Source: Kineococcus rhizosphaerae
GTDB lineage: Bacteria; Actinomycetota; Actinomycetes; Actinomycetales; Kineococcaceae
DNA length: 64,000 nt
Reading direction: 5' to 3'
Assembly (NCBI RefSeq): GCF_003002055.1
Contig: NZ_PVZF01000015.1
Location: 62,001-126,000, forward strand
This document shows, piece by piece, positions 48,052 through 57,161 of this stretch. The position numbers and the translations under genes are program-made. Position 1 is the stretch's first letter. Every line of letters begins with the position of its first letter. The notes beneath the pieces are model-generated. The model did not search any database and was not told where the DNA came from. It was given only the letters and a program-made list of their open reading frames with translations.

Positions 48052-48945
48052 GTGACGGCGGGTCAGGGACCGACGGGGACGTTCGAACCGGTGCAGCTGC
48101 GCACCTTCCTCGCCGTCGCGCAGACGCACTCGTTCACGCAGGCCGCCGCGCGGCTCGGCGTGCGGCAGTCGACGGTGAGCCAGCACGTGAAGAAGCTCGA
48201 GGACTCCGTGGGCCGCCAGCTCGTCCACCGCGACACCCACTCGGTCGTGCTGACCCCCGACGGGGAGGCGATGATCGGGTTCGCGCGCTCGATCCTGGCC
48301 TCCCACGAACAGGCCGCGGCGTACTTCACGGGCGCGCGCCCGGTCGGCCGCCTGCGCATCGGCATGTCCGACGACCTCGCCCTGACCCGCCTGCCGCAGA
48401 TCCTGCGCGACTTCCGCTCCGAGAACCCGCGCGTCGACCTCGAACTCACCGTCGACCAGTCCGGGACGCTGCACCGGCGCCTGGAGAACGACCGACTGGA
48501 CATCTTCATCGGCAAGCGCCCGCCCCGCTCCGGGGAGGGCAAGCTCGTGCGCCGCGAACGCCTCGTCTGGGTCGGCAACCCCTCCACCCGCCTGGACCTG
48601 ACCCAGCCGGTGCCGCTGGCGGTGTACCCGTCGCCGTCGCTGAGCGGGGCCGCGATGCACGAGGCGCTGGACCGGGTCGGCATCGGCTACCGCTCGGCGT
48701 GCGTGTGCCGCGGCGTGAACGGCCTCATCGCCGCGGTCGCCGCCGGCATCGGCGTCTCCTGCCTGGCCGCCTCCCTGGTGCCCGTCCAGCTCGTCGCGCT
48801 CGGGGCCCAGCACAAGCTGCCCGAGCTGGGGCAGATCGACCTGGTGCTCCTGACCAACCCCAAGACGCAGGACCGGCCCGCCTCGCGGGCCCTGGCCGCG
48901 GCCGTCCTGTCCAGCGGCCCCTCGAGCCTGGCCCCCTCCGCCTGA
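48052..48945 (+). CDS. LysR family transcriptional regulator
   Basis: About 297 residues from GTG 48052, with GAGGCGGGGG just upstream; an in-frame GTG at 48025 is the alternative. The winged helix is VQLRTFLAVAQTHSFTQAAARLGVRQSTVSQHVKKLEDSVGRQL, followed by the effector domain (GRLRIGMSDDLALTRLPQILRDF, LHRRLENDRLDIFIGKRPP). It probably controls the divergent MFS exporter through the 21-bp palindrome and autoregulates. The inducer is unknown. Confidence 0.92.
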   Translation: MTAGQGPTGTFEPVQLRTFLAVAQTHSFTQAAARLGVRQSTVSQHVKKLEDSVGRQLVHRDTHSVVLTPDGEAMIGFARSILASHEQAAAYFTGARPVGRLRIGMSDDLALTRLPQILRDFRSENPRVDLELTVDQSGTLHRRLENDRLDIFIGKRPPRSGEGKLVRRERLVWVGNPSTRLDLTQPVPLAVYPSPSLSGAAMHEALDRVGIGYRSACVCRGVNGLIAAVAAGIGVSCLAASLVPVQLVALGAQHKLPELGQIDLVLLTNPKTQDRPASRALAAAVLSSGPSSLAPSA

Positions 48946-49021
48946 CCCCCTCCGCCTGACCCCCTCCTGCCGGCACACTCCTCGGCGGGACGCTCACAGC
49001 CCGCGTCGATACGGTGCGAGG

Positions 49022-51106
49022 GTGCTCGAGGGTCTGCACCGCCACCTGCAGGCGATCACCCGCCCGGAGGTGTCGGGGGACCTGCCGGCCCTGCTGCGCG
49101 CCGCCAGCCGCGCCGCCCGCGAGGTCGGGGCCGCGGACCACTGCGTCGCCTGGTTCGCCGGGGCCGACGGTCACGGCCCGGCGTACCTGGTCGACGGCGA
49201 GGGGTTCCTCGACGTCGCCGTCGCGCCGTTCGGGACGCGCGCGGCGGCCCTGCGGGACGTGCCCCTGCCGGGGCTGGCCGAGGTGGCGGCCCACGTCCTG
49301 GTCTGCCCGCTGGACGCCGACGGCTCCCGCGGGGCGCTCGTCCTGACCCGCGGCTCGGAGTTCACCGGGGACCAGGCGCAGGCCGCGGGCGTCCTCGCCC
49401 TCGCGCTGGGCATGGCCGTGGAGACGACGCTGCGCTCCGAGGCCGAACGGTCCGCGGCGCGCGCGGCGTCGCGCTCGGCGCTGCTGGAACGGATCTCGAG
49501 CCTGCTGCAGAAGAGCGCCACGACGGCGGAGATCACGGCCCGGATCCCGCAGGCGGTCGTGGAGGTCCTGGACTGCCTGTCGTCGTCGTTGTACGTCCTC
49601 GACGGCGACGACTTCGCGGGCCGCAGCCACCCACCGCTGCCCGCGGCGTGGCAGGACCGGTTCGACCGCTTCGACCGCCGCGCGGACACCCCCGTGGCCG
49701 AGGCCGTCCGCACGGGCCGCCCGCTCGTCGTGACCCGGGCGGAGATCGGCCGCTACCGGGAACTGGACGGCGTCGACCCCGACCGGATCGGCGTGACGCT
49801 CGTCGTCCCCCTCGCCGGCCGCGACGACCACGTCCTCGGGGCGCTGAACGTCAACTGGGGCGACCGGTCCCCGCTGGAGCACGGCGACCTCGACCTGTTC
49901 GCCGGGGTCGCGCTGCAGGTCGCGGTCGCCCTCGAACGCGCGCAGCTGCTGGACGCGGAACGGTCCTCGAGGGAGGCGCTGTCCCGTTCGCACGAGGCCC
50001 TGGACCTGCTCGCGCGCGACCTGCAGCGCGGCCTGCTGCCGAGCCGGATGCCGCAGCGCGAGGGGCTGCAGATCGCGACGCGGTACGCGCCGGCGCTCGC
50101 GGGCGCGGAGATCGGCGGGGACTGGTTCGACGCCGTCCAGACCGGGGACGACATCGCGCTGATCATCGGCGACGTGCAGGGCCACAGCACGCGGGCGGCG
50201 GGGTTGATGGGCCAGGTGCGGACGGCGGTGCGCGCGTACGTCAGCGAGGGCCACGACCCGTCGGCCGCGCTGGAGCGCACCAACCGGCTGCTCGTCGACC
50301 TGGACGCGGGGCGGTTCGCGACGTGCTGCCTGGTCCGGCTGGACGCGGCGACGGGGATGCTGTCGGTGGCCTCGGCCGGTCACCAGCCGCCGCTGGTCGT
50401 CGACGACTCGGGGCTGCACGAGGTCGCCGTCGACCCGGGGCCGCCGCTGGGCGTGCTGCACGAGGCGGTCTACCCGACGACGCGCTACCGGCTGCTGGGG
50501 CGCAGCGCGGTGCTGCTGTACACCGACGGCGTGGTCGAGGTCTCGGGGCAGGGCTCGGACCACGGCGAGCGGGTGCTGCGCGACACCCTGCTGCGCGCCG
50601 CGCGCGAGGACCCGCCCCGGCCGGCCGAGCTGCTGGCCTCGGCGGTCGTGGAGGCGATCCCGCACGCGCTCACGGACGACGCGGCCCTGCTGGTGGCGAC
50701 GTTCACCGGTGCGGACGCGGGGCGCCTCGAGGCGTCGCTGTGGTTGCCGCCGGACATCCGCGCGGTCGCGGCGGCGCGCGAGTTCCTGCGGGACCGGCTG
50801 ACGGCGTGGTCGACGGACGAGCTCCTCGACGAGGCCGAGCTCGTCCTGTCCGAACTGGTGACGAACGCCCTCGTGCACACCGGCGGCGGGGCGGGGCTGG
50901 CGTTGCGGTTCGACGGCGCGCACCGCAGGCTGACGATCTCGGTCGAGGACTCCTCGACGAGGTCCCCGCACGAGCGGGCCATGTCGCCGGACGCGTTGGG
51001 CGGCAGGGGGTTGGGCATCGTGGAGGCGGTGGCGGACGCGTGGGGCGTGCGGGTGGGCGAGCAGGGCAAGACGGTGTGGGCCGACCTCGCCGTCGAGGCC
51101 GACTGA
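49022..51106 (+). CDS. GAF-GAF-PP2C phosphatase fused to an RsbW-like ATPase domain
   Basis: A 694-residue signalling protein starting at GTG 49022. Two GAF-like regions (about 1-140; 155-310), then PP2C/SpoIIE (about 330-550) with RDLQRGLLPSRMP, GGDWFD, IGDVQGHSTRAA and LYTDGVVEVSG. A C-terminal GHKL domain (about 570-694) follows with ELVTNALVHTGGG, GGRGLGIVEAVADAWG and GKTVWADL. A phosphatase and a serine kinase/anti-sigma module in one chain is a known actinobacterial arrangement that can reset an STAS partner both ways. No STAS or sigma gene is adjacent. The last domain is closely like the stand-alone protein at 25.6 kb. Confidence 0.92.
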   Translation: MLEGLHRHLQAITRPEVSGDLPALLRAASRAAREVGAADHCVAWFAGADGHGPAYLVDGEGFLDVAVAPFGTRAAALRDVPLPGLAEVAAHVLVCPLDADGSRGALVLTRGSEFTGDQAQAAGVLALALGMAVETTLRSEAERSAARAASRSALLERISSLLQKSATTAEITARIPQAVVEVLDCLSSSLYVLDGDDFAGRSHPPLPAAWQDRFDRFDRRADTPVAEAVRTGRPLVVTRAEIGRYRELDGVDPDRIGVTLVVPLAGRDDHVLGALNVNWGDRSPLEHGDLDLFAGVALQVAVALERAQLLDAERSSREALSRSHEALDLLARDLQRGLLPSRMPQREGLQIATRYAPALAGAEIGGDWFDAVQTGDDIALIIGDVQGHSTRAAGLMGQVRTAVRAYVSEGHDPSAALERTNRLLVDLDAGRFATCCLVRLDAATGMLSVASAGHQPPLVVDDSGLHEVAVDPGPPLGVLHEAVYPTTRYRLLGRSAVLLYTDGVVEVSGQGSDHGERVLRDTLLRAAREDPPRPAELLASAVVEAIPHALTDDAALLVATFTGADAGRLEASLWLPPDIRAVAAAREFLRDRLTAWSTDELLDEAELVLSELVTNALVHTGGGAGLALRFDGAHRRLTISVEDSSTRSPHERAMSPDALGGRGLGIVEAVADAWGVRVGEQGKTVWADLAVEAD

Positions 51107-51142
51107 GGCGCCCGGCCCGCGGGAGCGGGCCGGGCCGGCTGC

Positions 51143-51610
51143 TCAGCCGCCGTCGACCATCCGCAGCAGCACCCCGTTCAGCGCGGCGACCTCGGCCTCG
51201 TCCAGGCCCAGCCGTGCGGGGGTGTTCGCCTCCTGCACCGCGGGCCACACGAGCGCCAGCAGGTCGCGGCCGGCGGGGGTGAGCGTCAGCGGGTTCCGGC
51301 GCCCCTTGGTGCGGTCCTCGGACCCCCGCGCGACGAGTCCGCGCTCGACCATCCCGTCCAGGACGCCGCTGAGGGACTGCGGGCGGACCAGGACCGCGCG
51401 GGCCAGTTCGGCCCGGGTGAACGGCAGGCCGGTGGCCAGGTGCGAGAGGACCCCGAACTGCACCGGCGACAGGCCGTGCTCGGCGAACAGCGCGGTCAGG
51501 TCCCGCTGGGCCCGGTGCGCGGCGCGGATCAGCGACCACGTCACGAGGGCGTCGATGTCGTCTCCGGTCAGGTCCACGGTCGGGTTGCCACCTCCTCCAG
51601 GAACGCCCAT
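51143..51610 (-). CDS. MarR family transcriptional regulator
   Basis: About 155 residues from ATG 51610, which has no spaced ribosome site; GTG 51577 (GGAGGAGG 13 bases before it) is a real alternative. The wing-helix core is GLSPVQFGVLSHLATGLPFTRAELARAVLVRPQSLSGVLDGMVERGLVARG, with GRRNPLTLTPAGRDLL as the wing. It is divergent from the NmrA-like gene 39 bases away and is the likely repressor of it. Some MarR proteins respond to oxidants or phenolics; no redox Cys is seen here. Confidence 0.9.
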   Translation of the reverse strand: MGVPGGGGNPTVDLTGDDIDALVTWSLIRAAHRAQRDLTALFAEHGLSPVQFGVLSHLATGLPFTRAELARAVLVRPQSLSGVLDGMVERGLVARGSEDRTKGRRNPLTLTPAGRDLLALVWPAVQEANTPARLGLDEAEVAALNGVLLRMVDGG

Positions 51611-51649
51611 CCTTTCACCAACAGGTTCCTGCTTCTCGTGGAGGTCCCC

Positions 51650-52564
51650 GTGTCCGTCCCCACCCACCCCGCCCCCGGCCGCGTGCTCGTCACCGGGGCC
51701 ACCGGCAGCATCGGCCGTCCTCTGGTCGACGAGCTCAGCGCCCGCGCCGTCCCGATGCGCGTGCTCTGCCGCCGCCCCGAGCAGGTCCGCTCCTTCACCG
51801 ACCGCGGCGTCGAGGCCGTGCTCGGCAGCTTCGAGGACGGCGCGAGCCTGCGGGAGGCGATGCGCGACTGCGACCAGGTGTTCCTCAACACCGCGGCCGG
51901 ACCCGACCAGTTCCGCCACAACCGCGACGCGATCGACGCGGCCGTCGCGGCGGGGGTCCGCCACGTCGTGAAGGTCTCGGCCTCCGACGCCAACCCCCGC
52001 TCGGCGATCCCCTGGGCCCGCGACCACGCCCTGGCCGACGATCACCTGACCCGCAGCGGCCTCGCGTGGACCCGCCTGCAGCCGGGCGCGTTCACCAAGA
52101 ACCTCCTGACGGAGGCCGCCGCCATCCGGCGCGGCTGGCTGCCGCAGACCAGCGGGCACGGGGCGACGGGCTGGGTCGACGTGCTCGACGTCGCCGCCGT
52201 CGCCGTCCGGGTGCTCACCGACCCCGGCGTGCAGGGCGGGTCCGGCGAGCGGGGCCGGGTCTACCGGCTGACCGGGGACCGCCCCCTGTCCTACCCCGAG
52301 ATCGCCGGGATCCTCACCGAGACGCTGGGGCACCGCGTCCGCTACGTGCACGTCCCCGGGCCGGCGTTCTACCTCGCGCTGCGCGCGGGCGGGGTTCCCG
52401 GCTGGCAGGCGCGCGGGCTCGTCCACCAGTTCGTGGACGTGGTGCGCCGCGGGCAGGACGACGGGCGCCTGTGCACGCAGGACGTCCCGGACCTGATCGG
52501 GCGGCCGGCCACCACCGTGGCCGACTTCGCCGCCCGTCACCGCGCCGAGCTCACCGCCGCCTGA
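51650..52564 (+). CDS. NmrA-like NAD(P)-binding protein (atypical SDR)
   Basis: A 304-residue protein; GTG at 51650 with GGAGG five bases upstream. The N-terminal Rossmann loop is VLVTGATGSIGRPLV, followed by CRRPEQV (NADP-binding Arg) and VLGSFEDGASLREAM. HVVKVSASDANPRS replaces the YxxxK catalytic motif, as in NmrA/azoreductase-like members, which bind NADP or reduce quinones. LQPGAFTKNLL and RVYRLTGDRPLSYPEIA fit the family. It is divergent from the MarR regulator. The 3' end overlaps the convergent hydrolase gene by 28 bases. Confidence 0.9.
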   Translation: MSVPTHPAPGRVLVTGATGSIGRPLVDELSARAVPMRVLCRRPEQVRSFTDRGVEAVLGSFEDGASLREAMRDCDQVFLNTAAGPDQFRHNRDAIDAAVAAGVRHVVKVSASDANPRSAIPWARDHALADDHLTRSGLAWTRLQPGAFTKNLLTEAAAIRRGWLPQTSGHGATGWVDVLDVAAVAVRVLTDPGVQGGSGERGRVYRLTGDRPLSYPEIAGILTETLGHRVRYVHVPGPAFYLALRAGGVPGWQARGLVHQFVDVVRRGQDDGRLCTQDVPDLIGRPATTVADFAARHRAELTAA

Positions 52565-53238
52565 GGGCCCCCTCGGACGAACGAGCGCACGAGGTCCCCG
52601 AACCGCCCGGGTTCCTCCAGCGGCACGAGGTGCCCCGCGGGCAGCGACGCGAGCCGCGCCCCGGGCACCGCGCCGGCGATCGCGGTGTGGAACTCCGGCG
52701 GGCAGATCGCGTCCCGCTCCCCGGAGACCACCAGCGTCGGGACGGTGAGCCCCGGCAGCCGTCCCAGCAGGTCCGCACGGCTGTCCTGCAACGACAGCTG
52801 ACGGTCCAGGACCGGTTCCTCGCAGCACATCGCCAGCGTGCGCGCCACGAGGTCGGGCCGCGTCGCGGCGACGTCCGGGGGCAGCAGCGAGGTCAGGATC
52901 TCCTCCTGCAGCACCCGCGCCGTGGCACCCTCCCGCAGCCGGGCCCGCCACCGCGCCCACGACCGTCGTTGCGCCGCCGTGGGTGCGCGCCCGTTCACGG
53001 CGGTCAGCACCAGGGCCGTGACCCGTTCGGGGGCCCGCAGCGCGAGTTCGGCCGCCACGACCGCCCCCAGTGACAACCCGCCGAGGACGAACCGCGGCGG
53101 GAGCACCCCGAGCAGCACCTCGACCTGCTCGGCCACCGACGGGCGGTCCAGCGGCGGGGTCAGGGCCCCCTCCAGCCCGCACCCGGCCCACAGGTCCGCC
53201 GAGCAGTTCATCCCGGGCAGCAGGACGAGTGCGCTCAC
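52537..53238 (-). CDS. Alpha/beta hydrolase
   Basis: A 233-residue protein. GTG at 53238 overlaps the stop of the permease gene (GTGA), so it is the last gene of the importer operon. LVLLPGMNCSADLW leads the fold, the nucleophile elbow is GGLSLGAVVA (G-L-S-L-G), the acid lies around VVSGERDAICP and the His in LPAGHLVPLEEP. The triad is complete, unlike the hydrolase at 29-30 kb. It probably cleaves an ester, lactone or related bond in the imported compound; a lactonase would suit a pathway that makes a sugar acid, but this is a guess. Confidence 0.88.
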   Translation of the reverse strand: MSALVLLPGMNCSADLWAGCGLEGALTPPLDRPSVAEQVEVLLGVLPPRFVLGGLSLGAVVAAELALRAPERVTALVLTAVNGRAPTAAQRRSWARWRARLREGATARVLQEEILTSLLPPDVAATRPDLVARTLAMCCEEPVLDRQLSLQDSRADLLGRLPGLTVPTLVVSGERDAICPPEFHTAIAGAVPGARLASLPAGHLVPLEEPGRFGDLVRSFVRGGPQAAVSSAR

Positions 53239-54122
53239 CCCTTCACGGCGCCGTCGCTGAGCCCGGCGACGAGGTACTTCTGCGCCACGAACGCGATGAC
53301 GACCACCGGCAGGGTCAGCAGCAGCGACGCCGCCCCGGCCTGCTGGAGCATCGGCAGGGTCTGCCCAAGCTGGGTCGCGATGAACACCGGCACCGTCTTG
53401 GAGGAGGAGTCGGTGAGCACGAGCGCGGTGAGGTACTCCTGGAAGGCGAAGAGGAACACGAAGATCCCGGCGGTGAGGATCCCCGGTCGCATGAGGGGGA
53501 TCATCACCCGCCGCAGCATCCCGATCCGGGTGCAGCCGTCGATCATGGCCGCCTCGTCGAGCTCGCGGGGGATCTCGGCGAAGAAGTTGCGCAGCAGCCA
53601 GATCGTGAACGGCTGGTTGATGGCCACGAGGGCGACGGCCAGCGCGAACGTCGTGTCGTAGATCCCCAGCGCCCGGCTGATGTCGTACATGGGCAGCACG
53701 ACCGAGAACCGGGGCAGGGCCCGGAACACCAGCGCCAGGACCAGCAGCAGCGCCGAGACGTAGCTCGGGAACCGCGACAGCGCGTAGGCGGCGGGGATCC
53801 CGATGAGCAGCGCGATGACCGTGGAGATGACCGCCACCACGATCGTGTTGGTCAGGTAGTCCGCGAAGTACGTCGTCTGCCACAGGTTCACGAAGGCCTG
53901 CAGCGTCGGGGTGTACCCGGTGAGCACCGGGGGATTCGCGAACGCGACGTTCGTGGGTTTGGTGACCGAGAGCGCCATCCACACGAAGGGTGCGAGCGTG
54001 ACGACGCAGACGATCCCGAGCAGGACGCCCGTCACCACGGGTGGGCGCCGGCGGACGGCGCGGACCACGGGGACCTGCGCGAGGCCCCGCACCTGCGTAC
54101 CGGGTCCGGTGTGCACGGTCAT
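53235..54122 (-). CDS. ABC sugar-type transporter permease (MalG/UgpE-like)
   Basis: A 295-residue inner-membrane protein with six helices. The permease loop EAA motif reads ELDEAAMIDGCTRIGMLRRVMIPLMRPG, the site that contacts the ATPase. FIWLLRNFF-like and YALSRFPSYVSALLL segments are typical of CUT1-family MalG proteins. Its ATG overlaps the TGA of the MalF-like gene (ATGA). No ATPase gene is near; CUT1 importers in actinobacteria often share one MsiK-type ATPase coded elsewhere. Confidence 0.93.
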   Translation of the reverse strand: MTVHTGPGTQVRGLAQVPVVRAVRRRPPVVTGVLLGIVCVVTLAPFVWMALSVTKPTNVAFANPPVLTGYTPTLQAFVNLWQTTYFADYLTNTIVVAVISTVIALLIGIPAAYALSRFPSYVSALLLVLALVFRALPRFSVVLPMYDISRALGIYDTTFALAVALVAINQPFTIWLLRNFFAEIPRELDEAAMIDGCTRIGMLRRVMIPLMRPGILTAGIFVFLFAFQEYLTALVLTDSSSKTVPVFIATQLGQTLPMLQQAGAASLLLTLPVVVIAFVAQKYLVAGLSDGAVKG

Positions 54123-54991
54123 CGGGCCACCTTCGCTTCCTTGAAGATCCCGCGGATGAACGGGATGAGCATGACGAGGATGAGCCCGATGGTCAGCACG
54201 TTGACGGCGCTGCCCAGCCCCAGGTTCTGCGCGCCGTCGGCGAAGGCGACCGAGTAGACGTACATCATGATCGACTCGTTGCCGATGGCCGCGGCCTGCG
54301 GCGACAGCGGGATGAGGCTGTCGAACGTGCGCAGCACGTCCATGATCGAGATGAGGGTGACGAAACCCAGCACCCCGCGCATCGTGGGGATGATGACCCG
54401 CAGGTGGGTCTGGAGCGACGACGCCCCGTCGATGGTGGCGGCCTCGCGCAGCTCGGTGGGGACCGACTGCAGGCCCGCCAGGACGATGAGCATCGCGAAC
54501 GGCAGCATGTGCCAGACGGTGTTCGAGACGACGACGGCGGCGTTCGGCACCTGGTCGGTGAACCAGAGCACCGGTGAGCCGCCGAGGAACTCGACGAACC
54601 GGTTGACGAGACCGCCGAAGTTGTCGTCGAACAGCCACGAGTACGCCACCGCCCCCACGAGGTTCGGCAGGACGTACGACACGAGCATGATGCCCAGCAC
54701 GAGCGGCCGCGACGTCGTCAGCCGGTTCACGCCGATGGCGACGAGGTAGCCCAGCACCAGCAGCACCGCGGTGGTGACGACGGTGATGACGACGGTGAAC
54801 AGGACCGCCCGCCCGAACCGGGCGTCGCCCAGGGCCGCCGTGAAGTTGGCGAGCCCGACGAACGTGCCGGGGGTCCCGTACCGGACGCTCTCGACGCTCC
54901 ACTGCAGCGTCCGCACGAGCGGCAGGACCAGCAGACCGACCATCACGACCAGGCTGGGGGAGAACAGCAACCAGAACTCTCGGGGTTTCAC
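54119..54991 (-). CDS. ABC sugar-type transporter permease (MalF/UgpA-like)
   Basis: A 290-residue protein with six membrane helices, beginning MKPREFWLLFSPSLVVMVGLLVLPL. The EAA loop is ELREAATIDGASSLQTHLRVIIPTMRG. It pairs with the MalG-like product to form the translocation channel of a CUT1 importer. It lies 36 bases after the binding-protein gene and overlaps the next permease gene, so all belong to one transcript driven from the operator-bearing promoter at 56.34 kb. Confidence 0.93.
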   Translation of the reverse strand: MKPREFWLLFSPSLVVMVGLLVLPLVRTLQWSVESVRYGTPGTFVGLANFTAALGDARFGRAVLFTVVITVVTTAVLLVLGYLVAIGVNRLTTSRPLVLGIMLVSYVLPNLVGAVAYSWLFDDNFGGLVNRFVEFLGGSPVLWFTDQVPNAAVVVSNTVWHMLPFAMLIVLAGLQSVPTELREAATIDGASSLQTHLRVIIPTMRGVLGFVTLISIMDVLRTFDSLIPLSPQAAAIGNESIMMYVYSVAFADGAQNLGLGSAVNVLTIGLILVMLIPFIRGIFKEAKVAR

Positions 54992-55027
54992 GACCGGGAC
55001 CTCCTCACGGACGACGGGACGGGGTGG

Positions 55028-56332
55028 TCAGCCGGCCAGCTTCTCCCCCGCGGCCTGCATCTGCGCCATCCCGTCGGCGACGGGCAGCTCACCGGTCAGG
55101 ACCTGCACGAGGATCGGCCGGATCTCGTTGCTGAGGTCGGCCAGGACCGGGGAGACGACGGGCGGCATGGTCGAGGCGATGGACGCGTTGGCGGCCTCGC
55201 CGTAGGGCGAGTTCGACGTCGTGACGAGCCCCTCACGGGCCGGGTAGGCGGCGGGGATCGACGCCTTCGAGGCGTCCTCGCCGACGGCCGAGGCCATCAT
55301 GGTGAACAGCATGTCGTGGTCGAGCTTGGTGTTCTTCGGGATCGACCAGCCGTCGATGGACAGCCGGCTGTAGCTGTACTGCGCGTCGGAGGTGAGCTTC
55401 GGCGCCCCCGCGAACGCGAACTTGTCCGAGAGGTTGGAGTTCGAGGCCAGCGTCAGGTCGTTCATCCGGCCCGAGAACATGATCGACATGGCCGCGGTGC
55501 CGTTGTACATCTGCTGCTGCACCTTGGGCTGGTCGAACGTCGTGACCTGCGGGTCCATGAAGGGTTTGAGGGCGAGCATCGCCTCCAGCGCCTGCTGCGC
55601 CTGGGGGCCGTCGAGGGTGACCTTGCCGTCGGCGTCGACGAAGTCCGCGCCGAGGGAGTTCATGGCGGCCTCGAAGCTCGTCGTCACGTCCGACGTGGCC
55701 AGCCACGGCAGGGCGATCGGGTGCTCCATCACCCCGGCCGCCTGGATGGCCTGGGCTGCCGAGACCATCTCGGGGAACGTCGTGGGGGCCTCGAGGCCGA
55801 GCTGGTCGAAGACGTCCTTGCGGTAGGCCAGGACGAACATCTGCGCCTGCATCGGCAGGGCGTAGAGCTTGCCGTCGTAGGACATCCCCTGGCGCATCGA
55901 CTCGCTGATGGCGTTCAGGTCCTGCTTCGAGGCGTACTTGGCGAACAGGTCGTCGAGGGGCACGAGCTTGTCGTCCTGCGCCAGGCTGGGGATGACGAAG
56001 CCGTAGGTCTCGACGAGGTCGTAGGTGCCGGTGCTCCCGGCGAGGGTGGCGGTGGTCTTGGTGACCTGCCCGCCGAAGTCGATGGGGTCGTGCTTGACCG
56101 TGACGTCGCCCTTGGTGCAGCTGGACACCATGGTGTTGGTGAAGGGGTCGATCGCGGAGGAGTTGTAGGCGAGGACGTTGACCGTCGTCTTGGCCTTGGG
56201 GGCCTCGTAGTCGCAGGTGACCGACGTCGCGTTGTCGTTCCCGACGCGACTGCCGGCCCCGCACCCGGTGACGACGAGAGCACCCGCGACGGCCGCGGCG
56301 ATGAGGGCGAAGGTGCGCTTCTCTGTGGGCAT
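55028..56332 (-). CDS. ABC transporter family 1 extracellular solute-binding lipoprotein
   Basis: A 434-residue lipoprotein: MPTEKRTFALIAAAVAGALV and a lipobox TGC with Cys24. The mature protein has the family-1 (maltose/glycerol-phosphate type) layout: VTKTTATLAGSTGTYDLVETYG, LYALPMQAQMFVLAYRKDVFDQLGLEAPTTFPEM (the classic FNKDLF-like hinge region), and a C-terminal TMPPVVSPVLADLSNEIRPILVQ. It would bind the substrate of the cluster, likely a sugar or sugar-like polyol, outside the cell. The ATG is only six bases from a predicted -10 (TACCCT) that merges with a LacI-type operator, so the mRNA is probably leaderless and LacI-controlled. Confidence 0.93.
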   Translation of the reverse strand: MPTEKRTFALIAAAVAGALVVTGCGAGSRVGNDNATSVTCDYEAPKAKTTVNVLAYNSSAIDPFTNTMVSSCTKGDVTVKHDPIDFGGQVTKTTATLAGSTGTYDLVETYGFVIPSLAQDDKLVPLDDLFAKYASKQDLNAISESMRQGMSYDGKLYALPMQAQMFVLAYRKDVFDQLGLEAPTTFPEMVSAAQAIQAAGVMEHPIALPWLATSDVTTSFEAAMNSLGADFVDADGKVTLDGPQAQQALEAMLALKPFMDPQVTTFDQPKVQQQMYNGTAAMSIMFSGRMNDLTLASNSNLSDKFAFAGAPKLTSDAQYSYSRLSIDGWSIPKNTKLDHDMLFTMMASAVGEDASKASIPAAYPAREGLVTTSNSPYGEAANASIASTMPPVVSPVLADLSNEIRPILVQVLTGELPVADGMAQMQAAGEKLAG

Positions 56333-56336
56333 GGTC

Positions 56337-56357
56337 AGAGGGTATGCGTATGCACAA
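56337..56357 (-). promoter_or_regulatory. LacI-type operator/promoter 1 (importer operon)
   Basis: On the minus strand it starts TTGTGCATACGCATACC. The 21 bases here are identical to 60374-60394 before the SnoaL-like gene. The end of the repeat supplies a TACCCT -10 element, with TTCCCT 18 bases upstream as possible -35, so a bound repressor would sit on the promoter. Confidence 0.75.
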
Positions 56358-56417
56358 TCCGAAGGGAAGACTCACCGGGAAACTCTCGCGTACCGATCGC
56401 GTTGCGCCCGAGTTTCG

Positions 56418-57161
56418 TCAGGGTTTCGCCCGGCGCAGTTCGGCCAGGTGCGCCATGAGCGCGTGCGCGAGGTTGTAGACGACGAAGTTCGCCCCGTCGG
56501 CGAAGGCCGCCGTCGCCGCCGCCGCGTTGCCGACGATGTCCATCCGCAGCTTCCCGCCGGCCGCCACGGCCGCGTTCACCCGGGCGGTCGACTCCGCCGG
56601 GGACGGGTCGTCCGGCCCGGACACGGCGGCGAGGTCGGCCGGCCCGACCATCACCCCGTCCATCCCCGGGGTGCGCAGGATCTCGTCGACGGCCGCGACC
56701 CCCGCGGGCGACTCGACCATCCCGAGCACGAGCGTGCGGCGCAGCTGGTCCTCCCGGTGCGTCCCGGGGTCGACCGTGCCGAACCGGCCCGCGCGGCTGT
56801 AGGTCGCGAAACCCCGCTGCCCCAGCGGCGGGTAGTGCGCCGAGGCGACGGCCTCCGCCGCCTGGGCGGCGTCGTCCACGTGCGGGACGAGGATCCCCTC
56901 CGCGCCCTGGTCGAGGACCCGCAGCACCATCCCCGGGTCCCCGCTGCCGACCCGCACGACGACCGGGACCCCGTGCACGGCGGCGAACGCGACGTGCTGC
57001 CGCAGCGCCAGGACGTCGCCCGCGCCGTGTTCGCAGTCGACGAGCACGAAGTCGAACCCCGTGACCGCCGCCATCTCCACGAGTTCCTCGGCGGGCATCC
57101 GCAGCAGCACGCCCACCAGGCGCTCCCCGGCCCCGGCGCGCTCGCGCAACGAGTCGCCCAT
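56418..57161 (-). CDS. HpcH/HpaI family aldolase
   Basis: A 247-residue class II, metal-dependent aldolase, normal length. FDFVLVDCEHG, VVVRVGSGDPGMV (catalytic Arg), ILVPHVDDAAQAAEAV, MVESPAGVAAVDEIL (metal-binding Glu) and MDGVMVGPADLA (metal-binding Asp) follow the family exactly. These enzymes split 4-hydroxy-2-oxo acids into pyruvate and an aldehyde. Its ATG shares a base with the stop of the SDR gene (TGATG), so it is the last step coded by the HisD-SDR-aldolase operon, consistent with oxidation of a polyol or sugar acid followed by retro-aldol cleavage. Confidence 0.93.
   Translation of the reverse strand: MGDSLRERAGAGERLVGVLLRMPAEELVEMAAVTGFDFVLVDCEHGAGDVLALRQHVAFAAVHGVPVVVRVGSGDPGMVLRVLDQGAEGILVPHVDDAAQAAEAVASAHYPPLGQRGFATYSRAGRFGTVDPGTHREDQLRRTLVLGMVESPAGVAAVDEILRTPGMDGVMVGPADLAAVSGPDDPSPAESTARVNAAVAAGGKLRMDIVGNAAAATAAFADGANFVVYNLAHALMAHLAELRRAKP

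Noticed and set aside
48940-48966. Tandem GACCCCCTCCGCCT copies after the LysR gene
   Set aside because: Only two copies of a simple C-rich unit at the gene end, too short to interpret.
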